Shown: positions 17,915 to 31,161, numbered from the stretch's first letter. The stretch is DNA of 64,000 bases from Homalodisca vitripennis (GCF_021130785.1 NC_060207.1:4663001-4727000); one strand, 5' to 3'. Notes: a model not told the origin generated them from the sequence alone. Numbers and translations are program-made.

Positions 17915-18700
17915 ATGCCATTACTCAAACTAACTGGAACTGAGTCTGTATTGACTCTCCATCTAGAACACCCCATCCACTTGGATCCAAACGCGGAGTA
18001 TTATATAGCTCTTGTTGGATTTTACTCTGAGAACAACATATACAACTTGTTGCAACATGCAAAAGTCTATTTTTGGGACTTGGGAATACATTTCATTCCG
18101 AAACCGCTGATACTTCAATGCGGTTACTGGACCATTGAAAAACTTGAAAAGAGTTTCAGAGATTGCATAAAATCGTTGAATCTTAGTATAAATTCTGATG
18201 ATTTCAAGATCTTTAAAGATGGTGACAAAATATCAATTAATTCTCCAATTAAATTCTACTTGGATAAAACCGTTAGTGATCTCTTAGGTTTTGAAAAATT
18301 GGATGCAACAAACTTACAAAAAGAATCGTCTTACTTCAACTCAAATGAAAATGTAATTGCATCGAATCCACCGAATCTCAGAGCCGTTGATGTCATCGAG
18401 ATACACTGCAATATTGTCAACAACAGTCTTGTCAATCATGATGTTCACTCTCACAAACATTTGGAGACAGCAATCCTCTACTCCTTTTCCCCTAATGTAC
18501 CACACGGCTACAAAATATCTCAATCACCTCAAGAAAAACACTACATACCTCTTCGGAGCGGTTTACGAAAGATTCAACAGATCACAATCACACTTGTAGA
18601 CCAAAACAACCAACTGCTCCAGAACAACCATGTAAACAACATCGTCTATTTAGATCTGATCAGTAAATCACAAACACATACATACTCACAATTGTGGTAA
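17915..18700 (+). CDS. Penton-like minor capsid protein
   Basis: A 261-aa protein from a good-context ATG (AACCATGCC). The N-terminus has the pattern HLDPNAEYYIALVGFYSENN. The C-terminal half has EIHCNIVNN..., LYSFSPNVPHGYKI and ITITLVDQNNQLL. I associate these with the single-jelly-roll minor capsid (penton) proteins of Polintons in insect genomes. It would fill the capsid vertices. It is the last gene, ending 10 bases before the right inverted repeat, and AATAAA overlaps its stop codon. The frame is intact. Confidence 0.8.
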   Translation: MPLLKLTGTESVLTLHLEHPIHLDPNAEYYIALVGFYSENNIYNLLQHAKVYFWDLGIHFIPKPLILQCGYWTIEKLEKSFRDCIKSLNLSINSDDFKIFKDGDKISINSPIKFYLDKTVSDLLGFEKLDATNLQKESSYFNSNENVIASNPPNLRAVDVIEIHCNIVNNSLVNHDVHSHKHLETAILYSFSPNVPHGYKISQSPQEKHYIPLRSGLRKIQQITITLVDQNNQLLQNNHVNNIVYLDLISKSQTHTYSQLW

Positions 18701-18705
18701 ATAAA
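18700..18705 (+). terminator. Polyadenylation signal at the penton stop
   Basis: AATAAA overlaps the TAA stop of the penton gene, immediately before the right inverted repeat. Confidence 0.4.
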
Positions 18706-18710
18706 AATGA

Positions 18711-18895
18711 GTGGTGTCTGCGCGGTGGCGGGACAGCGATGACATGCGTGGTGATTCGCGCGGCGCGGTTCTGACCACCCGTACTCACACTCTTAGTCGC
18801 TCTCTAAAAAATTCTGTCCCAGGTTCGGTCTCACACGGTTTGTCCCAGAACCGGTCTCGGGTGCGTTGTCCTAGGAACGGCCAAAGTATACTACT
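18711..18895 (-). repeat. Right terminal inverted repeat (185 bp)
   Basis: Reverse complement of 6745-6929 with four mismatches by eye. It ends AGTATACTACT, followed at once by the CCTACC target duplication (18896-18901). Confidence 0.95.
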
Positions 18896-18901
18896 CCTAC
18901 C

Positions 18902-19537
18902 TCTGAAACTCACTTTACCTGAATGCTCCAGGTTCGGGAGCTTATGGAGTCAGAGAGCAGTGTCCTGGCGAACATTTCCTGAATAGATGTTCATAGGGAT
19001 ACCTGAAAACAGCTGTAAACAGATATAGCAATCTCCAAACTTATCAGACATTGAGAAACATCCCTTCCTCTGAAACTCACTTTACCTGAATACTCCAGGT
19101 TCGGGAGCTTATGGAGTCAGAGAGCAGTGTCCTGGCGAACATTTCCTGAATAAATGTTCATAGGGATACCTGAAAACAGCTGTAAACAGATATCGCAATC
19201 TCCAAACTTATCAGACATTTAGAAATATCCCTACCTCTGAAACTCACTTTACCTGAATACTCCAGGTTCGGGAGCTTATGGAGTCAGAGAGCAGTGTCCT
19301 GGCGAATATTTCCTGAATAAATGTTCATAGGGATAACTGAAAACAGCTGTAAACAGATATCGCAATCTCTAAACTTATCAGACATTTAGAAATATCCCTA
19401 CCTCTGAAACTCACTTTACCTGAATACTCCAGGTTCGGGAGCTTATGGAGTCAGAGAGCAGTGTCCTGGCGAACATTTCCTGAATAAATGTTCATAGGTA
19501 TACCTGAAAACAGCTGTTAACAGATATCGCAATCTCC
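18902..19537. repeat. 167-bp tandem repeat (about four units) holding the viral insertion site
   Basis: Units begin CTCTGAAACTCACTTTACC at about 18901, 19068, 19235 and 19402, a constant 167-bp period. The unit junctions at 19231 and 19398 read CCCTACCTCTGAAAC, the sequence expected before the viral element inserted. The element therefore landed in this array. No coding content. Confidence 0.93.
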
Positions 19538-20473
19538 GTTCCTAATACTCTCTCGTTGCTCCAAGCCAGAAAATCTGTACTGCCAAGCTAGTCTCCCACT
19601 GTGTCTCTAGTCCTCTCCCAAATGTTATATTGACAGTAATGTAACGAAATAGAAAGTTTGTGATTGTCTATAGTCTGAAATCGAGTTTGGAGTGAGTGTG
19701 TAATTTAGCAGGGTTTTAAAACTATTTTAACATTTTATATAAAATCGTGCATAAAGAAATGCACAAAAACAAACTGTCAACCTTTTCAAATTGGCGTAAG
19801 GCTGTATTAATACGATATCATTACAAACTAAAAATAATAAATTAATATCAACGCAGCCTACACCATACAGAATAAACACGTTGTAAAATCAAAACGATTT
19901 AAAAAATACATAATCTTTTGTTCTTTGAAGAAAGAGACAAAATGTATCTGCTTAGAATGAAGAAGATAAAAATGTACGTTATATACTTAACTTAAACAAA
20001 GTTTCTAATCCGTATTCCAGACGAGAAAAGGAAAATGGATTTAATTAAATTCAACTTTGCGGATATAAAGAAACGCTTTTATTCTTACATTCTTAAAAGA
20101 AGCCTCGTTTTATGAAATCAATTAGTTCGGATATGAAGAAAGACTCAGAAGTACTACTTTGGCATCGCTTATTGTTCTCGGGCAAATTAAATCTGCAGCT
20201 TTGTATTATTAATATTATTCCCGTACTCCACCAGACTGTAAAATTACCTTCGTATATAGTATTTGAATTTTGCGTGGTTGGTAAATTATTACAATATTTA
20301 ACTATAACTACCATCAATTCTGTACTGATTTACAGTTTATTAGTGACTTTCTATTCTTTAAAGCGAGGAAATGTCTTTTATTACATATAAAACAACTGAA
20401 ATACATAGACACTTTCTACACAAGTAGCCTAATAATTATGGAAATGGATCGCTTCTGTGTTGTTTCGGTTCTG

Positions 20474-20511
20474 CATAATATGTACTACTTGTATAAGTAG
20501 TACATATTATG
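20474..20511. repeat. Perfect 17-bp inverted repeat with a 4-base loop
   Basis: Arms CATAATATGTACTACTT and AAGTAGTACATATTATG flank GTAT. It would form a stable hairpin or cruciform. No gene lies next to it. Confidence 0.85.
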
Positions 20512-21104
20512 GATTGTGTTGTTTTAGGGCTAAATTTACTTTAAAATTTAGGTCTTGGTTACAGTTTTATACTTGATAAATTTAATGCAAAAGACAATGA
20601 CTTATCCATTAAAGCTTAAATTTGGAGAAGGCTGCAGATGTCAAAGGGTTTTATTTTTGGGCTTTTCGAGTTGCCGTAAGCGATGGTGGGTTTTTAGTGC
20701 TCTTGAATAAGTCATTTACCATACGAAGTCGCGAATACTCTCCCATTCCCATTCTGGCGAGTAGCCAGTTGATCGAGACAGGATGCGTTGCGCATGCGTA
20801 ATGGTTTAGAATACGTAACAGTGTTTTAAACAATTAATCCCTGTATAGTTCAATGATCTCTAACATCCGATCGATGTTAATAATCGAAACTAACAATAGT
20901 ATCGATTGTTCTATTCGAACTCAGTCAAAAAGGCACCGTTAGACACCGCAGGCTATTGGCGGGAATTCCCACTGACAGTAGACACTCCACCGAGGAAGAC
21001 CTGTTGGGTCCGAAGGTCCTTGCTCCGCCCAGCTCAGCTTTGCTCTAATTTCACTTTCCGCCTGCCAACGTCCTTTCGTTTCACACGCGCAAGAGCACGC
21101 GAGC

Positions 21105-21138
<34 letters not shown>

Positions 21139-21147
21139 GCGTGTGTA
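21105..21147. repeat. (GT)n microsatellite
   Basis: GT dinucleotides with a few GC interruptions near the 3' end. Confidence 0.9.
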
Positions 21148-22078
21148 CGGTCACTAACCGCAGCAGGTGTACCATGCAAAACCGGTCAATGTTACAACAT
21201 TGCGTTGCGTCTGAAACGATCGACAACTAACATTGCTCTCTATAATAGCGTAATTTAACCTGCAATAGCGATTATGGAAATAGCAGTTGAATGAGACTAC
21301 AAATTATAAAAATAAGCATGCATAACTAGAAAAACTCTTTTGAAATATAGATGTTTAACAATTAAAACAGTGAAATTTCTATTCATATAGTAATTTTATT
21401 CTCAATTCCTTACAAAATATCAAACTTTAGACATTAAATAGCACGTACAAAGAGTTAAGTGTTATACGCAGGTACTATGTAAGATTGGTGTTTGTATGTT
21501 CAGTCTCAAAGTACCTTTAGTACACAAAAAGTGTTAATTAACTGGAAAGAAAATATGCCGGTAGCCCCTACATATTTAAATATTGCAGACAAGCGGAAGT
21601 CATATTAAAATGCAGTACAAGTTTACTCTGAATGCAGAGTTCTCATCTTTAAGGGCAGGTGACAAGCTTGTCTGTGATGTTTACATACTGTTAGGGACAT
21701 TTTACGAAAGGCACAAGACGTACTGTTTTATCCTCTTTCAAAGATAATTATCTTTATATATGAGTAGGATTTATTTTTTTAACCGACCACTGTAGGTGGC
21801 TGTGCAAATATATTCATAAACAGTACTTCGTTCTTCTTTATTACAAACTAAAATTAGCATCTTTTTAAGAATTTTTAAAACATGTAGTATAAAGCTTAAC
21901 GGTATATACATAATTCCATCCAATGTCTGAAGAAGTTTTAAAACAGGCAAGTACTAACTTTATAAACAAGTTTCAGGTTTAATTAAAAAATATTCCATCT
22001 TCTTATGAAACCAACTAATAAAAAAAACTTCTTCACATGTGTTGTTTATTTGTTGAAAAATTTAAACTTTCACAGCAT

Positions 22079-22226
22079 GAAGGAAACAGGATTTTCCCGG
22101 ACATTTTCCATCGTTCAAACAAAACTGTGTTACTGATTTTTTGTTTCACTGAACAATGGCAAATGTCTGGAAAAATCCTGTTTCCTTGACAATCCTTCCA
22201 TCGTCAAAAATAAATTTCAAACACAG
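22079..22226 (+). mobile_element. Short fold-back retroelement with 13-bp target duplication
   Basis: ACTTTCACAGCAT occurs at 22066-22078 and again at 22227-22239, bracketing 148 bases. The body starts GAAGGAAACAGGATTTT and contains an inverted copy of the same sequence (...AAAATCCTGTTTCCTT), so it folds back. The tail CAATCCTTCCATCGTC plus AAAAATAAATTT is shared in reverse with 44637-45171. A duplication of this length suggests target-primed reverse transcription rather than a DNA transposase. Confidence 0.75.
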
Positions 22227-22913
22227 ACTTTCACAGCATACTCAGTTTGTTTAACTGTGTGAATTTTGAGTGTTTCGCGTGGCTATCATGGTTACTGACA
22301 GCAGTTTGTGCTTTTTAGTGAAACATTTGCTTCTTGTTTGATTGTAAAAGAATAAAATTCTTTTTTGGGCCAAGAAGAACCTATACACTCAGTTTAAAAT
22401 TTATAGGACGTCTCGATGAGGGGTTACCGCACCGTTGGGCGGACAGGCAACGGCACGATTATAACTCACATCTGCCTGTAGCTGTTAACAAAGCCAACAA
22501 CTCTTACTTTACATTCTGCTTCACTCATTGAGTTTAAATGTTACTGAAATATATGATCGGTGTAACCTTGACGAGACAAGTTTTGTTCTGTCAGTCAATA
22601 TGCAATCACCTGATTACGAACAAACAAGAACAGGTGTTCGCCATCTGACTTCTGATTGTGCAAACACTTGTCAGTGGATTTGTGTCACAGAGAACGTTCT
22701 TGAGAAGAAGATACGTACGTCATGCTAGAGCCACATCTATAATATTGTTGAAATAATCAATTTGAGCTTTAATTGAATTTTAAAATAATAGAAAACCACA
22801 TAAAGTACAAACTGCAAACACAAACTAAAGAATGTTTGAATGCCGATAATTAATAATTTCTTAAAATAAGACACAAATTATTATTCTAGAGCGTAACTGT
22901 ATTTAAAGTTTAA

Positions 22914-22920
<7 letters not shown>

Positions 22921-22970
<50 letters not shown>
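22921..22970. repeat. (AT)n microsatellite
   Basis: Fifty bases of uninterrupted AT. Confidence 0.95.
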
Positions 22971-22977
<7 letters not shown>

Positions 22978-24811
22978 GCAAGGGGATCCAACGACTACCC
23001 CCATACCCCCCCCCTGCTAGTATAGAAAGAGAACACGTTTGTCTTAGGTCCGAACTGTTTATTTTTAGTCTCACAACAATAATACTGTGTCACAAACAGT
23101 GATTGATAAATAACAGTTGGTATTGCCACGTTTTCCCCCACTGAACAAGCTATTCCATACGATCGCACTAATTCAAAAGAAACATTGTGGCCTAGAAAAG
23201 CTCTTACTGATGAGTAATGTTACGTTTATAAAATAGATTCAGCAAAATATAAAGTATAGAACGTTACACCGGAAGTCTTTTCCATATTTATTTCCATACA
23301 TCCATTATTAAACTTCTTAATAAAGAGGGAAGTGGAGTATCTGTGACAGTTAGAGCATACACACGACAAAACCAATGGGTCATATTACACATAAAAAATA
23401 GATTAACAAAAATAAAACATAGCGCCATATTAAGAAAATAAACTTTGTTGATGTTAGTTAATAATTTAGAATGGGGTCGACTATAAAATGTGGATTGTAA
23501 ACCTGAACAGTCCAACGTTTACAATAGGACCATAGACGAGACGATATTATATATTGACAACGCGACAACACAGGACAACAGCATCGCTCATGGCACCCCC
23601 CGGGGGGTCATATAACAATACTCTTAAGCTTGCACGCTGTTACTTGACAATAGTACCTCTCTCTAGCTGTAGTACAAGTAGTTAGTTACGTGATTATATC
23701 TCGTATGTGTTCGCATATTGTGCAATCAAAAAAACGATTTTAGTGCAAACATCAGCTCTGTCAAGGCCTGTAAGTTATGAGATAAAAGAATAATGTCTAA
23801 ATACAGTAAAATGATCTTCCATGGCAAAGTAGATACTGCATTTCGTCATTTCTACGAATCAGAGAGTTGTGGAAAGTCTAGGTCGACCGGAGGCGTTGTT
23901 CTCACCTGAACTAAATCTACACACAAGGACTCCAACCTTTCCACAGACTTTTTGTAAACAGCCAGCTTTGAAGACAGTTTATAAAATTACAAAATATCGT
24001 TTCAAAAATTATATTTTTAAATAAAATTACAGTGTTTTCAAACACCATTAGTGAGCGGCTTAAATAAATCATTATTTTTAGTTTTAATAATTGATCGGAT
24101 TTTAAACAAAAATTAAGAAACTATTCATATTATTATATCTACGGTTGGAATTTATCAAAACCACTTCGGTTTCCATGGTGAGTCGTCGTTAAAAATTTGA
24201 ATGCATTTTGAACATTTTAATAAACAATAAAAGATTAGATCTTTTCAATTTTATAACCAATTGAGATTAAGAACCAAATAGGGTTCATTTCATTAAAGTA
24301 GTCACAATGATTAAAAACATAAAATTATAACAAAACTAAACGTGAATACCAAATTGGGATAAATTGGTCTGCAGTCTATTAGAATTATTTGTGATATTAG
24401 CAAAACCGATTCTTCTACGAAATGATTCAACCTGTCGTGTTCGATTGTCTGCCAGAAATCAGTCAATCAATCGTAGTTTTACTGTTACTTAATAACAACA
24501 GAATATTGTGTTTATTATTGCATCCAAACAAGACCACTGTATACGTTTATTTGGTACATTATAGCTATTTCGGCCTTGTGTAAAAAGTTGTCAATTTGAG
24601 TTTGGAATAGTTAAATGTTATCTAAGACTCTACTTATCACATTAAGCCCTAATCTATTATGTGTCAACATGAATTATATCAACGCAGTCGTTAAAAGTTA
24701 AGAATAAAAGAATAAAATAAAAAATTAACATAAAACGGTGGGCAAGAGCAAAGTGCATAAATTTCCAATACTGCCTAAAAAAAGAGAAGTGATTTTAAAC
24801 TTCTTGGATTC

Positions 24812-27800
24812 CTTAGAACCAAACCACAGCAACAGCGTAGTATGGCTGACCAAATAATCGAGCTTATTGAAAAAACTGTCTATAAATGACATAGACATTA
24901 TATACAGATATGGTAATTTCATTTGTTACAGGGTAGTCCTAGATTGTTTAGAACCAAACCACAGCAACAGCGTAGTATGGCTGACCAAATAATCGAGCTT
25001 ATTGAAAAAACTGTCTATAAATGACATAGACATTATATACAGATATGGTAATTTCATTTGTTACAGGGTAGTCCTAGATTGTTTAGAACCAAACCACAGC
25101 AACAGCGTAGTATGGCTGACCAAATAATCGAGCTTATTGAAAAAACTGTCTATAAATGACATAGACATTATATACAGATATGGTAATTTCATTTGTTACA
25201 GGGTAGTCCTAGATTGTTTAGAACCAAACCACAGCAACAGCGTAGTATGGCTGACCAAATAATCGAGCTTATTGAAAAAACTGTCTATAAATGACATAGA
25301 CATTATATACAGATATGGTAATTTCATTTGTTACAGGGTAGTCCTAGATTGTTTAGAACCAAACCACAGCAACAGCGTAGTATGGCTGACCAAATAATCG
25401 AGCTTATTGAAAAAACTGTCTATAAATGACATAGACATTATATACAGATATGGTAATTTCATTTGTTACAGGGTAGTCCTAGATTGTTTAGAACCAAACC
25501 ACAGCAACAGCGTAGTATGGCTGACCAAATAATCGAGCTTATTGAAAAAACTGTCTATAAATGACATAGACATTATATACAGATATGGTAATTTCATTTG
25601 TTACAGGGTAGTCCTAGATTGTTTATAACCAAACCACAGCAACAGCGTAGTTTTGTGCTGACCAAATAATCGAGCTTATTGAAAAAACTGTCTATAAATG
25701 ACATAGACATTATATACAGATATGGTAATTTCATTTGTTACAGGGTAGTCCTAGATTGTTTAGAACCAAACCACAGCAACAGCGTAGTATGGCTGACCAA
25801 ATAATCGAGCTTATTGAAAAAACTGTCTATAAATGACATAGACATTATATACAGATATGGTAATTTCATTTGTTACAGGGTAGTCCTAGATTGTTTATAA
25901 CCAAACCACAGCAACAGCGTAGTTTTGTGCTGACCAAATAATCGAGCTTATTGAAAAAACTGTCTATAAATGACATAGACATTATATACAGATATGGTAA
26001 TTTCATTTGTTACAGGGTAGTCCTAGATTGTTTATAACCAAACCACAGCAACAGCGTAGTTTTGTGCTGACCAAATGATCGAGCTTATTGAAAAAACTGT
26101 CTATAAATGACATAGACATTATATACAGATATGGTAATTTCATTTGTTACAGGGTAGTCCTAGATTGTTTAGAACCAAACCACAGCAACAGCGTAGTATG
26201 GCTGACCAAATAATCGAGCTTATTGAAAAAACTGTCTATAAATGACATAGACATTATATACAGATATGGTAATTTCATTTGTTACAGGGTAGTCCTAGAT
26301 TGTTTATAACCAAACCACAGCAACAGCGTAGTTTTGTGCTGACCAAATGATCGAGCTTATTGAAAAAACTGTCTATAAATGACATAGACATTATATACAG
26401 ATATGGTAATTTCATTTGTTACAGGGTAGTCCTAGATTGTTTAGAACCAAACCACAGCAACAGCGTAGTATGGCTGACCAAATAATCGAGCTTATTGAAA
26501 AAACTGTCTATAAATGACATAGACATTATATACAGATATGGTAATTTCATTTGTTACAGGGTAGTCCTAGATTGTTTATAACCAAACCACAGCAACAGCG
26601 TAGTTTTGTGCTGACCAAATAATCGAGCTTATTGAAAAAACTGTCTATAAATGACATAGACATTATATACAGATATGGTAATTTCATTTGTTACAGGGTA
26701 GTCCTAGATTGTTTAGAACCAAACCACAGCAACAGCGTAGTTTTGTGCTAACCAAATAATCGAGCTTATTGAAAAAACTGTCTATAAATGACATAGACAT
26801 TATATACAGATATGGTAATTTCATTTGTTACAGGGTAGTCCTAGATTGTTTATAACCAAACCACAGCAACAGCGTAGTATGGCTGACCAAATAATCGAGC
26901 TTATTGAAAAAACTGTCTATAAATGACATAGACATTATATACAGATATGGTAATTTCATTTGTTACAGGGTAGTCCTAGATTGTTTATAACCAAACCACA
27001 GCAACAGCGTAGTTTTGTGCTGACCAAATAATCGAGCTTATTGAAAAAACTGTCTATAAATGACATAGACATTATATACAGATATGGTAATTTCATTTGT
27101 TACAGGGTAGTCCTAGATTGTTTATAACCAAACCACAGCAACAGCGTAGTTTTGTGCTGACCAAATGATCGAGCTTATTGAAAAAACTGTCTATAAATGA
27201 CATAGACATTATATACAGATATGGTAATTTCATTTGTTACAGGGTAGTCCTAGATTGTTTATAACCAAACCACAGCAACAGCGTAGTTTTGTGCTGACCA
27301 AATAATCGAGCTTATTGAAAAAACTGTCTATAAATGACATAGACATTATATACAGATATGGTAATTTCATTTGTTACAGGGTAGTCCTAGATTGTTTAGA
27401 ACCAAACCACAGCAACAGCGTAGTATGGCTGACCAAATAATCGAGCTTATTGAAAAAACTGTCTATAAATGACATAGACATTATATACAGATATGGTAAT
27501 TTCATTTGTTACAGGGTAGTCCTAGATTGTTTATAACCAAACCACAGCAACAGCGTAGTTTTGTGCTGACCAAATAATCGAGCTTATTGAAAAAACTGTC
27601 TATAAATGACATAGACATTATATACAGATATGGTAATTTCATTTGTTACAGGGTAGTCCTAGATTGTTTGGAACCAAACCACAGCAACAGCGTAGTATGG
27701 CTGACCAAATAATCGAGCTTATTGAAAAAACTGTCTATAAATGACATAGACATTATATACAGATATGGTAATTTCATTTGTTACAGGGTAGTCCTAGATT

Positions 27801-30800
27801 GTTTAGAACCAAACCACAGCAACAGCGTAGTATGGCTGACCAAATAATCGAGCTTATTGAAAAAACTGTCTATAAATGACATAGACATTATATACAGATA
27901 TGGTAATTTCATTTGTTACAGGGTAGTCCTAGATTGTTTATAACCAAACCACAGCAACAGCGTAGTATGGCTGACCAAATAATCGAGCTTATTGAAAAAA
28001 CTGTCTATAAATGACATAGACATTATATACAGATATGGTAATTTCATTTGTTACAGGGTAGTCCTAGATTGTTTAGAACCAAACCACAGCAACAGCGTAG
28101 TATGGCTGACCAAATAATCGAGCTTATTGAAAAAACTGTCTATAAATGACATAGACATTATATACAGATATGGTAATTTCATTTGTTACAGGGTAGTCCT
28201 AGATTGTTTATAACCAAACCACAGCAACAGCGTAGTTATGTGCTGACCAAATAATCGAGCTTATTGAAAAAACTGTCCATAAATGACATAGACATTATAT
28301 ACAGATATGGTAATTTCATTTGTTACAGGGTAGTCCTAGATTGTTTAGAACCAAACCACAGCAACAGCGTAGTATGGCTGACCAAATAATCGAGCTTATT
28401 GAAAAAACTGTCTATAAATGACATAGACATTATATACAGATATGGTAATTTCATTTGTTACAGGGTAGTCCTAGATTGTTTAGAACCAAACCACAGCAAC
28501 AGCGTAGTATGGCTGACCAAATAATCGAGCTTATTGAAAAAACTGTCTATAAATGACATAGACATTATATACAGATATGGTAATTTCATTTGTTACAGGG
28601 TAGTCCTAGATTGTTTATAACCAAACCACAGCAACAGCGTAGTTTTGTGCTAACCAAATAATCGAGCTTATTGAAAAAACTGTCTATAAATGACATAGAC
28701 ATTATATACAGATATGGTAATTTCATTTGTTACAGGGTAGTCCTAGATTGTTTATAACCAAACCACAGCAACAGCGTAGTTTTGTGCTGACCAAATGATC
28801 GAGCTTATTGAAAAAACTGTCTATAAATGACATAGACATTATATACAGATATGGTAATTTCATTTGTTACAGGGTAGTCCTAGATTGTTTATAACCAAAC
28901 CACAGCAACAGCGTAGTTTTGTGCTGACCAAATAATCGAGCTTATTGAAAAAACTGTCTATAAATGACATAGACATTATATACAGATATGGTAATTTCAT
29001 TTGTTACAGGGTAGTCCTAGATTGTTTAGAACCAAACCACAGCAACAGCGTAGTTTTGTGCTGACCAAATAATCGAGCTTATTGAAAAAACTGTCTATAA
29101 ATGACATAGACATTATATACAGATATGGTAATTTCATTTGTTACAGGGTAGTCCTAGATTGTTTATAACCAAACCACAGCAACAGCGTAGTTTTGTGCTG
29201 ACCAAATAATCGAGCTTATTGAAAAAACTGTCTATAAATGACATAGACATTATATACAGATATGGTAATTTCATTTGTTACAGGGTAGTCCTAGATTGTT
29301 TATAACCAAACCACAGCAACAGCGTAGTATGGCTGACCAAATAATCGAGCTTATTGAAAAAACTGTCTATAAATGACATAGACATTATATACAGATATGG
29401 TAATTTCATTTGTTACAGGGTAGTCCTAGATTGTTTAGAACCAAACCACAGCAACAGCGTAGTATGGCTGACCAAATAATCGAGCTTATTGAAAAAACTG
29501 TCTATAAATGACATAGACATTATATACAGATATGGTAATTTCATTTGTTACAGGGTAGTCCTAGATTGTTTATAACCAAACCACAGCAACAGCGTAGTAT
29601 GGCTGACCAAATAATCGAGCTTATTGAAAAAACTGTCTATAAATGACATAGACATTATATACAGATATGGTAATTTCATTTGTTACAGGGTAGTCCTAGA
29701 TTGTTTATAACCAAACCACAGCAACAGCGTAGTATGGCTGACCAAATAATCGAGCTTATTGAAAAAACTGTCTATAAATGACATAGACATTATATACAGA
29801 TATGGTAATTTCATTTGTTACAGGGTAGTCCTAGATTGTTTAGAACCAAACCACAGCAACAGCGTAGTATGGCTGACCAAATAATCGAGCTTATTGAAAA
29901 AACTGTCTATAAATGACATAGACATTATATACAGATATGGTAATTTCATTTGTTACAGGGTAGTCCTAGATTGTTTATAACCAAACCACAGCAACAGCGT
30001 AGTTTTGTGCTAACCAAATAATCGAGCTTATTGAAAAAACTGTCTATAAATGACATAGACATTATATACAGATATGGTAATTTCATTTGTTACAGGGTAG
30101 TCCTAGATTGTTTATAACCAAACCACAGCAACAGCGTAGTTTTGTGCTGACCAAATGATCGAGCTTATTGAAAAAACTGTCTATAAATGACATAGACATT
30201 ATATACAGATATGGTAATTTCATTTGTTACAGGGTAGTCCTAGATTGTTTATAACCAAACCACAGCAACAGCGTAGTTTTGTGCTGACCAAATAATCGAG
30301 CTTATTGAAAAAAACTGTCTATAAATGACATAGACATTATATACAGATATGGTAATTTCATTTGTTACAGGGTAGTCCTAGATTGTTTAGAACCAAACCA
30401 CAGCAACAGCGTAGTTTTGTGCTGACCAAATAATCGAGCTTATTGAAAAAACTGTCTATAAATGACATAGACATTATATACAGATATGGTAATTTCATTT
30501 GTTACAGGGTAGTCCTAGATTGTTTATAACCAAACCACAGCAACAGCGTAGTTTTGTGCTGACCAAATAATCGAGCTTATTGAAAAAACTGTCTATAAAT
30601 GACATAGACATTATATTATACAGATATGGTAATTTCATTTGTTACAGGGTAGTCCTAGATTGTTTAGAACCAAACCACAGCAACAGCGTAGTATGGCTGA
30701 CCAAATAATCGAGCTTATTGAAAAAACTGTCTATAAATGACATAGACATTATATACAGATATGGTAATTTCATTTGTTACAGGGTAGTCCTAGATTGTTT

Positions 30801-30843
30801 ATAACCAAACCACAGCAACAGCGTAGTTTTGTACTGACCAAAT
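24812..30843. repeat. Satellite array, 135/137-bp units, about 44 copies
   Basis: Near-identical units come in two main types: a 135-bp form with CGTAGTATGGCTGACC and a 137-bp form with CGTAGTTTTGTGCTGACC. A further TAGAACC/TATAACC difference and AAATAATC/AAATGATC changes also occur. Types are arranged in a ten-unit higher-order pattern 1,360 bases long (the GTGCTAACC marker falls at about 28649 and 30009). Each unit contains AATTTCATTTGTTACAGGG, which resembles an acceptor site but has no gene context. Units carry stops in every frame. Confidence 0.95.
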
Positions 30844-30945
30844 ACTCCAGGTTGTCGAAGCAACTGTCGGTACAGGCTATTGACACGATATAGAGGCTGC
30901 TGCGGTATTTTCATACGTTACAGGGCAACCGTCGCTAGAAACCAT
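30844..30945. repeat. Diverged edge unit of the satellite
   Basis: After the last good unit the sequence keeps unit-like words (TATTTTCATACGTTACAGGG, then a diverged end) but differs heavily, as expected for an array boundary escaping homogenisation. Confidence 0.6.
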
Positions 30946-31161
30946 TCGTTCATACTCAACTATTTAGATTCTGGCACTATGCATTTCTATAGAATTATAG
31001 TAGACTAAGATTGTCTTTGAATAAGTTATAGGTTTTAGGTGTTTTTCAGAGAAATATGTGTAGTGCAATCTACTTCATTGTAATATTTCTAGAAAGTTTT
31101 TATTTTGGTAGATGGTTTCCATAATATAAAAGTACTATATTCTGAAACTATAAACGCGTAC

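Larger units (their letters stand above)
6745..18895 (+). mobile_element. Polinton/Maverick-like (adintovirus-type) integrated element, 12.15 kb
   Basis: The ends are 185-bp inverted repeats (6745-6929 and 18711-18895) that start AGTAGTATACT and differ at four bases by eye. Identical CCTACC hexamers flank it (6739-6744 and 18896-18901). A 6-bp duplication and AG/CT ends are hallmarks of Polintons. Inside, all on the plus strand, are protein-primed family B polymerase, a packaging ATPase, a phospholipase-A2-tailed protein, double-jelly-roll capsid, core-like protein, adenain-like protease, coiled-coil protein and penton-like protein. No integrase frame is visible, and the length is below the usual 15-20 kb. 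Three frames are broken at A8 runs. The low divergence of the inverted repeats suggests a fairly recent insertion. Confidence 0.93.
19538..24811. other. Intergenic with scattered simple repeats
   Basis: No gene can be supported; open frames are short. It contains a palindrome (20474-20511), a GT run (21105-21147), the fold-back element (22079-22226) and an AT run (22921-22970), listed separately. Confidence 0.55.

Noticed and set aside
20906..21226. Frames spanning the GT microsatellite
   Set aside because: Low-complexity Cys/Val or Thr/His runs from the dinucleotide repeat.
22334..22728. Two adjacent frames of 65 and 66 codons as a possible gene fragment
   Set aside because: I could not link them to any family, and there is no splice or motif evidence.
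24812..30843. Regular array considered as a CRISPR-like locus
   Set aside because: There are no unique spacers between short repeats. The whole 135/137-bp unit is repeated, in a eukaryotic context.
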